Origin: Rosa chinensis
Taxonomy: Eukaryota; Streptophyta; Magnoliopsida; Rosales; Rosaceae
DNA length: 64,000 bases
Direction: 5' to 3'
Assembly: GCF_002994745.2 (NCBI RefSeq)
Contig: NC_037092.1
Coordinates: 841,501-905,500 of the forward strand
Part shown: in pieces, positions 57,136 through 64,000 of the stretch
How positions within the stretch are numbered: position 1 is the stretch's first letter
Layout of the letters: the number at the start of each line of letters is the position of its first letter
The notes under the pieces: model-generated
Told to the model about the DNA's origin: nothing
Seen by the model: only the letters and a program-made list of their open reading frames with translations
The model's database searches: none
Translations under genes and position numbers: made by a program

Positions 57136-59300
57136 TTAAGCATCTTCAAAACTCGACATAATTCCCATGTTCTTGGAATGCTCCTTAAAGGCTGCTACTG
57201 ACAATGCTTTAGTAAATGGATCTGCCAGTTGATCACTGGTCTTAACTCCAGAAATCTCAACTTCACCATCTTTAACTCTCTTTCTAATACTATAGAATTT
57301 TAAATCTATGTGCTTAGAGTTATTTGATCTCTTACTATTCTTACTGAAGAACACTACAGCCTCATTATCACAAAACACCTTCAAACTTCCAGTAACAAGA
57401 TCATTCAACACTTTAGTCTCCAAAATAAAATTTCTGATCCATAACCCCTCACACACTCCTTCATATATAGCTATCAACTCTGCCTGCATGGTGGAAGTAG
57501 CTATCAATGACTGCTTCATTGTTTTCCAAGCTACTGCACCACCTGCTAGCATATAAACATAACCACAAGTCGACTTCATAGATGTAGGATAATTCCCAGC
57601 AAAGTCAAAATCAGTAAAACCAACCAATTCAAGCTTTTTCACACGTTTATACACAAGCATATGGCCTTTGGTCCTTTGCAGATACCTTAGAACCTTTTTG
57701 CCAGCTGTCCAATGCTCATGTCCAGGATTTGACTGAAATCTGGATAGCATACCTACTGCAAAAGACAAGTCTGGTCTTGAACAGACTTGTGCATACATCA
57801 AACTCCCTACTAGCCTAGCATATGGTATTGATTCCATCTCAGTTTTCTCAATATCAGTTTTAGGACACTGATTTTTAGTTAGTTTATCTCTCTTAGACAT
57901 TGGAACTTCACCATTAGCACAGGTTTCCATTCCAAATCTTTTCAGAATTTTTGAAATATAATTTTGTTGAGATATTCCCAACAATCCCTGCTTCATATCT
58001 CTCTTAATCTCAATTCCTAACACATATGATGCTTCTCCCAGATCCTTCATGTCAAAGTTACTTGACAAGAAAGCCTTAGTATCTTTCAGCAATTTTACAT
58101 TACTGCTAGCAAGAAGAATATCATCTACATATAGGATAAGAAAGATAAAATTGTTTCCAACAATTTTAAGATATACACACTCATCGACAAGATTTTCAGT
58201 AAAACCAAAAGATGAAACCACTGAGTCAAATTTCTTATACCACTGCCTACTAGCTTTTTTGAGTCCATAAATGGATTTCTTAAGCCTACAGACCATATTC
58301 TCTTTCCCTGCCTCAATAAAACCTTCAGGTTGTACCATGAAGATTTCTTCCTCCAGCTCCCCATTCAGGAAGGCTGTTTTTACATCCATTTGATGTAATT
58401 CCATGTCATAATGAGCTACTAGAGCCATTATGATTCTAAATGAATCTTTAGTTGAAACAGGTGAGAAGGTTTCTGTAAAATCTATTCCTTCCTTCTGTGT
58501 GAAACCTTTAGCAACTAGTCTATCTTTATGTCTCTCTATGTTTCCACTGACATCTCTCTTGGTTTTAAAAACCCACTTGCAGCCAATAGGCTTGTGATTT
58601 TCTTTTGGCTTCACAAGCTCCCATACTCCATTTTTATACATTGAATCAAGCTCTGCAACCATAGCTTGAGTCCAAGCATCAGAATCATTACTTCCAGTTG
58701 CTTGTTTAAAACTAGTGGGATCATTGTCATCAGATAATGCAGATTCTACTTCACTTAAATAAACTTCATAAATATCATCCTCCCCTCCAAACCTTGGTTT
58801 CCTTACTCTCTGTGACCTTCTTGGTACCACAACTTGGTTTTGCTGTGGCTCAGTTTGAGGTTGAGGTTCAGGTTGTGGTTCAGGTTCAGGTTGTGGTTCA
58901 AGTTCAGGTTGTGGTTCATTTTGAGGTTCAGTTTGAGTCACTTGCTCTTGCTCCTGTCCTAAGTCAAAATCAGACATTTCAGAATTAAGATCATTTGCCT
59001 CTAAATTTTCATCTACAGTATTTGGACCTTCGACTACATTTTGACTTTGAGCCAATCCTGAGTTAAACAAATTATTTTGAATGCTTGGCATTACTGCTAT
59101 ATTATCCACATTTTCTACAATTTCTTCAAAATCTGAGGACAAGTCTTCAAAGTTTGTATTGCAGACACTTTCACCTAAAAATTTAACTTGATGAGTTTCA
59201 AAAACTCTGGGTGAATGATGAGGTGAATAAATCTTATAGCCTTTAGACTTTTCACAGTAACCAATAAAGTGACAAGTTACAGATTTTGGATCAAGCTTTC
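57136..59300 (-). pseudogene. Copia 2 pol, C-terminal half (RT and RNase H)
   Basis: The frame from 59142 encodes 668 residues. It has a Pro/Glu/Gln repeat linker (EPQPEPQPE-type, about 58845-58930), the reverse transcriptase with YVDDILLASSN, and RNase H with CDNEAVV. Sense sequence runs on upstream to about 59300, where a frameshift separates it from the integrase frame. RT and RNase H themselves look intact. Confidence 0.9.
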
Positions 59301-60560
59301 CTTTGGATTATAAATCCTTGCTTCAGCTTTACATCCCCAGACATGACAATGGTGTAAACTTGGTTGCCTACCACACCATAATTCAAATGGTGTTTTATCT
59401 ACAGCTTTGCTTGGGGATCTGTTGCAAAGGTAATTTGCAGTTCTTAAGGCTTCTCCCCAAAACATCTTTGGCAAACCTGAAGTACACATCATACTTCTTA
59501 CCATGTTTAATAGAGTTCTATTTTTCCTCTCAGCTACCCCATTTTGTTGGGGATTATATGGTGTTGTATACTGAGCCTTAATGCCTACACTTTGCAGATA
59601 TAATGCAAAAGGACCCTTTTGTTGTCCTTGCTCAGTATATTTGCCATAAAACTCTCCCCCTCTATCAGACCTCACAACCTTAATTTTCAAATCCAGTTGA
59701 TGTTCAACCTCAGTTTTGAAAATTTTAAAAGCTTCAAGTGATTGTGATTTTTCTGACAGTAAGTAGATGTAGCTATACCTGGAAAAATCGTCTATAAAGG
59801 TAATGAAATAGATATTTCCACATATTGTCTTATGTCTAAATGGTCCACATATATCTGTATGGATTAATTCCAACAGTTTCTTGCTTCTGTTAGCATGTTT
59901 CTTTCTTAAGTTTGTCATTTTTCCTTTATAGCATTCAATACAATTTTCAAGATCATCAAAGTTCAATTCTGGAAGTGTTTTATTTTTCACGAGTACTTTC
60001 AATCTATCTTTGGATATGTGGCCAAGTCTCCTGTGCCACAAGTATGCAGATTTTTCATTATGCAAAATTCTTTTTACACCAGTAATGGTATTTATACTTG
60101 AAGTGTTATTGTTGTTTTCAACAAGTAAAGTTTCTTGTTGACCTAATGAACAATTCAATCTTAAATAATCATTCACAATATCACCAGAACCAAAAATAGA
60201 ATAATCTTTAGGCAAGAAATCAAGAGAATCCTTGAAAATTTTTATTCCATTAGAACCAATGTAAAAATTACATCCACTTTTAACCAAAAGACTAACTGAA
60301 AGCAAATTCCTCTTAATTGAGGGAATGTAATAAACACTATCTAAAACCAGAAAATTTCCTAATCCCAAATCTAGTCTTAAAGATCCTACTGCCTTGACTG
60401 CAACCCTCATTCCATTTCCAACGCAGATGTTAGCTTCATCACTTCTTGGCTTCCTCATCCCTATGAATCCCTGCAAAGAGTTCGTAATGTGTAAGGGACT
60501 GCCACTATCTAACCAATAAGAATGAGGTTCAATGTTAACAAAATTAACTTCTAATGAACT
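59277..60560 (-). pseudogene. Copia 2 protease-integrase part
   Basis: The sequence runs from the protease (YWLDSGSP, frame resuming near 60560) through HRRLGHISKDR, HTDICGPF, DDFSRYSYIYLL, RSDRGGEFYG and NGVAERKNRT to RIYNPKES. A frameshift near 59300 breaks it from the RT half, and another near 60560 from gag. Confidence 0.88.
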
Positions 60561-61375
60561 AAATGATCAAATAAATCAATCTTACCCTTTTTCACAAGCC
60601 ATGCCTTAAATCCTGTACAGTCCTTCTTCATGTGTCCTACTTTCTTACAAAAATAGCACTTGAACTTAAATGGCTTGTTGACTTTAGCTGCTGCAGTATT
60701 TCCTGATGGCTTGGCTATAGCTTTCTTAGGCTTGAATTTGTTCTGTTTCTTTGGCTTTTCAACTAAATTGACAGAGGTAGAAGGCTGCTTCTCTTTCTTC
60801 ATTCTACTCTCCTCATCCACGCAAATAGCTATCAGCTCATTCAAGGTCCAACTCTCCTTCTGTGCATTGTAGCTAGTTCTTAAGGTATTGAAGCTAGATG
60901 GTAGAGAATCTAAGGCATTGTGGACAAGTTGGTCATCCTTGACTCCCAGATCTAAATCCCTGAGCCTAGTGTTAAGCTCAGTGAGCTTCAAGATATGCTG
61001 CCTAACACCCCCACTACCAGTATACTTCAACTCATTCATCTCCTTGGAAAGTCTAGCTGCCTCAGCCTTATTGCTTTCCTTGAATTTTTCAGCTATTGCT
61101 TCCATATAGTCAACTGCCAAAACAGGCTCTTCAATACTACCCCTCACAGTATCAGACATGGTAGTTCTCATTACATTCTTAGCCCTATAATTAGATCTAT
61201 GCCAGTCTCAATAATATTTCTTGTCATCGGATGAGCTAGTTGCATCTACTCCATAAGGCTCTATATCAGTAAAACACAAATCCATGTTGTCATGCATCAT
61301 TAGGTAGAACTCTACACCACTCTTCCAGGCCTTAAAGTTTGATCCAGTAAGCATTTGGATATTGTTCAAATTCAT
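60551..61375 (-). pseudogene. Copia 2 gag, with an in-frame stop
   Basis: The probable start is MNLNNIQMLTGSNFKAW at 61375. A TGA at about 61208 interrupts the frame. It then continues with AKNVMRTTMSDTVRGSIEE ... GSGGVRQHILKL ... LPSSFNTLRTSYNA and the CCHC knuckle CYFCKKVGHMKKDC, to a frameshift near 60560. Confidence 0.88.
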
Positions 61376-62128
61376 GTAGGTGATTCCTAGAGAGCAAAAC
61401 AAAGAAAAGTGTAAGTTTTTAGTTTTATCAGTTCTCAAAACAAGTTTTGTCAAAAAGGTTCTGCATTCATGTGTTGATTCTAAAGCAGTTCAAGCAAACA
61501 CACAAGCAGAAAACAAAACATTTAACAAAACAAAACAATACCAAAAGCAAATAATGCAATTATTAGCCCCAATTCTGCAGTCAATATCAAGCATCACTTT
61601 TATAGCAGAAAACATGATATTCTGGAGGTTCCTCTATCATTATGCCACAAGCAGTGAATTCATATTATTCTAAAGACAATCAACATCTTTATGACAGAAG
61701 AAAAGTCCCTAGAATCCAAAATTGAACTCAAAATTATGCATAATGCTGTTCCACTTTTAAATCATATAGCTCAAACTTCTTTGGAAGACAGTATACATAC
61801 ATAGTTTAAAAGTAAAACACAAGTTTCTGATCTTTTCTTCATCTTAATGAATTTTTGAATAACAAGCAGATAATCACTTTGTGCAACATATCCACTTAAC
61901 CATTTAAATTCGCAGACCATGAAAAAATTTCCTTTCAATCTGCAACTTTTAGCATAACAAGCATGTACAGGGAGATCGACTTAATCACACATCACATTAT
62001 ACCATTGCAGATCATCAATTATAGAAATTTCTCAACATATAAACAATCATATCACAAACATCAGGATATTCAATTTCATGCTCATCCCAGAAACCATCAC
62101 ATCACAAAAACAAATTCTGAAAATTAAG

Positions 62129-62190
62129 TTTCATCCGGTCACCATCTACTCTAGCCTAGGTGCACGCCGGGAATGCCTCTATTGTTCTTG
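62129..62190 (-). other. Leader block conserved with copia element 1
   Basis: It matches the block at 46337-46396: TTTCATCCGGTCACCATCTA followed by GCACGCCGGGAATGC and GTTCTTG. Confidence 0.6.
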
Positions 62191-62663
62191 CACATTACGA
62201 TGATCAAAATATTCTAATTTTAAAAACCCAAAATTTCCAGAAAACTCTAACCTTGTTCTTCTTAATTTGCTGCAAAACTTTATCGTGGAAGCATGAATTT
62301 TTACCCAAAAACAGCAGTCGATCAATTCGGCCCCTTAATCTACAGTGATTGGAGTCTTGAATTCCATAGAGGATATAAACATCCTCTGCGCTTTCAATCC
62401 CAGACGAAGAACCCTAATCCCCAAACGTATATGACCGTTAGAGTATAACGGTCATCTGTAGCGGGGTTTTAAATGGGATTGAGTCCGGGTCAGCGCCTGC
62501 GGGTTTTGGGCCGAAAAGATTTTTCTAAAAACTGGCCCACTCGTGGCCCTTTTCTTTAGCAAGGTTTAGAACAATTTTTCTATAAATTTTTTGCTGAAAA
62601 TAAAATTTTGGTTCTTCCAAAAATTGATTAATCAAAATTGATTTATGTTTGTGAAAACCTGAT

Positions 62664-62675
62664 GCTCTGATACCA
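62664..62675 (-). other. Primer-binding site of copia element 2
   Basis: TGGTATCAGAGC on the minus strand, complementary to initiator Met-tRNA. Confidence 0.9.
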
Positions 62676-62677
62676 AT

Positions 62678-63195
62678 TGTTAGACTGAATGAGCAAAACC
62701 AAATCCATGATCAATTCACAAATACATAAACACACTGTATATTAATCAAGACCACATGAACCAAAATACAAGTTTTATACTAACCTTCTTCAGTGTTAGG
62801 AGCCATTGCAGTAGCACTAATGAACTTGACAACAAACGCAGATTGATCTTCTCCTCAGCTCTGGATTTAAGCTCCTTTCTATGGGGCAGGACTTAATGCT
62901 TTGTAACAAAGAGAGCAGGGACCAACACATCTATATATATTGGTTATGATCCTAAGAATCCTCCCATAAAGATGTTTCTTAGAATCCAAGTCACCAACAA
63001 TTAGAAAACCTAATGCAACACTAAATCGGATTACTATGTAAACCAACTAATGGATTCCTAACCAATGAGTTGATATAATTATCTCAATAGGTTTCTAGGT
63101 ATTGTACTTAGCTTACAACTCCTATTAATGAACAAAATTCCAATCCAACTTGTAAACTGAACATGGATGATGATAGGTCCATTTTAGTTCTAACA
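62678..63195 (-). repeat. 5' LTR of copia element 2
   Basis: 518 bp, bounded by TGTTAG and CTAACA. Confidence 0.94.
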
Positions 63196-63200
63196 AAGCT

Positions 63201-64000
63201 GGTTAACAGTTGCATTTTCATCCAGAAATCTTGGGGTAACAACCTTGAATGTCCACGGCGATGGCAGCCACTTATCTTCCTAAATTTTTACCATATTGCC
63301 AATCCCAATTCTCCACCGAACCCCAGCACACAGCAACTCTTTCCCTCATACTAGCTCCTACCATACTAGGAAGTCTTCACTCCTCCAATAGCTGCTGCCC
63401 AGTTACCCTGTTACACATATTTAGCTTGAAGCACTCTATTAACCAGGGAGACAGGATGCAATACTATACGCCATAGAGTTTTAGCCAATAACGCTTGATT
63501 AAAGCTGCCAATGTCTCTAAATCCCAAATCTCCAGCTTTCTTATTTGTATATAACACTTCCAATTTGCACCAATGAATTCCCCTCTTCTTATCACCATTC
63601 CCCCACCAAAATTTAGCAACCTAGGACTGATATGTGCGACAAATTCCCACCGGAAGCTGAAAAACCAGCATGGTGTACGTCGGGATAGCTTGCGCATGTA
63701 ATTGCTTTGATGAGAACTGATTTCCCTGCCTTAGAGAGGAGTTTGGTTTGCCAACCTTTTAGATGATGATCTAGTCTTTCATTAATTTTCTTAAACATTT
63801 CCTTTTTATTTATGCCTGCGATAGTCAGTAACCCCATATAACGCTCATGAAAAGGAACAATAGGCATTCCCAAAATCTGCGTCACCTCCAACCTTTGTTC
63901 TTCCACTATTCCCGGTCCAAATGCGATTGTTGACTTTTTAAAATTCACTTGCTGTCCTACTGCACTTTCATATAGTAGTAAACATTGTTTGAGTTGAAGA
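63201..64000 (-). pseudogene. LINE reverse transcriptase fragment, part 1, running off the window
   Basis: On the minus strand: VNFKKSTIAFGPGIVEEQR, ILGMPIVPFHERYMGLLTIA, GWQTKLLSKAGKSVLIKAIT, then after a frameshift KFWWGNGDKKRGIHWCKLE and SFNQALLAKTLWRI. This is the C-terminal part of a plant L1-type RT. Stops accumulate toward 63201. The upstream part lies beyond 64000, and the downstream part is at 55710-56005 on the other side of copia element 2. Confidence 0.88.

Larger units (their letters stand above)
56006..63200 (-). mobile_element. Copia LTR retrotransposon 2, with 5-bp TSD
   Basis: The element 56011-63195 is flanked by AAGCT (56006-56010 and 63196-63200). Both LTRs are 518 bp (TGTTAGA...TCTAACA) and differ at about eight to nine positions. 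Primer site, leader, gag, pol and polypurine tract follow the copia order on the minus strand. The proteins are closely related to those of copia element 1, but the LTRs are unrelated by eye. Several frame breaks make it defective. It inserted into a LINE fragment. Confidence 0.96.

Overview
This window is nuclear DNA of a flowering plant, most likely a eudicot. Supporting signs are GT-AG introns, AT-rich spacers with microsatellites, and plant-type genes. The repeats are also typical of plants: copia and gypsy LTR elements primed by initiator-Met tRNA, plant L1-like LINEs, and Mutator, hAT and pogo/Emigrant-like DNA elements. A Rosaceae-like genome would fit, but I cannot establish the family from sequence reading alone. 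No prokaryotic features are present.

Genes, left to right: (1) the 3' part of the TFIIF alpha (RAP74) gene, + strand, 1-4257; (2) a GPI-anchored early-nodulin-like phytocyanin, - strand, 4755-5530; (3) a small basic unknown protein with a C-terminal RVSF motif, - strand, 9172-9792; (4) an ER-type CDP-diacylglycerol synthase with 11 coding exons, + strand, 13799-16985; (5) a 255-residue alkaline ceramidase, - strand, 17998-19448, convergent with gene 4; (6) a DUF506 (PDDEXK-like) protein, + strand, 30338-31709; (7) a 203-residue plant protein with an LxLxL (EAR-type) C-terminus, + strand, 36886-38779; (8) a 59-residue two-helix membrane protein resembling the ARGOS/OSR layout, - strand, 39774-39953. 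Genes 4 and 5 are both lipid-metabolic (phospholipid precursor and sphingolipid turnover), but nothing shows that they are co-regulated.

Mobile DNA explains most of the rest. From 5.9 to 29 kb there are three 5'-truncated LINE insertions, all antisense and with target-site duplications (TSDs). The same stretch holds an Emigrant/Lemi-like pogo element, a 2.4-kb Pack-MULE-like element with a perfect 9-bp TSD that captured a gene fragment and was later split by an hAT-like element, and a Mutator-type MITE.

The right third, 40.2-64 kb, is a nest of retroelements. It contains two related copia elements with nearly identical LTRs (40200-47182 and 56011-63195). A decayed gypsy element (48423-53801) has a polyprotein that runs through the polypurine tract into the 3' LTR, as in the centromeric CRM clade; it sits inside an older copia remnant. 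A LINE reverse-transcriptase fragment is split by the second copia element. Between these lie two inverted, broken copies of the 3' region of gene 7.

Most unusual points: a 12-bp repeat that appears both in the pol coding region and twice in the untranslated leader of the first copia element; a leader block shared by two copia elements whose LTRs differ; a CRM-like gypsy element in gene-bearing DNA; and the layered Pack-MULE. Exon limits were assigned by eye from splice sites and reading-frame continuity, with no transcript evidence.
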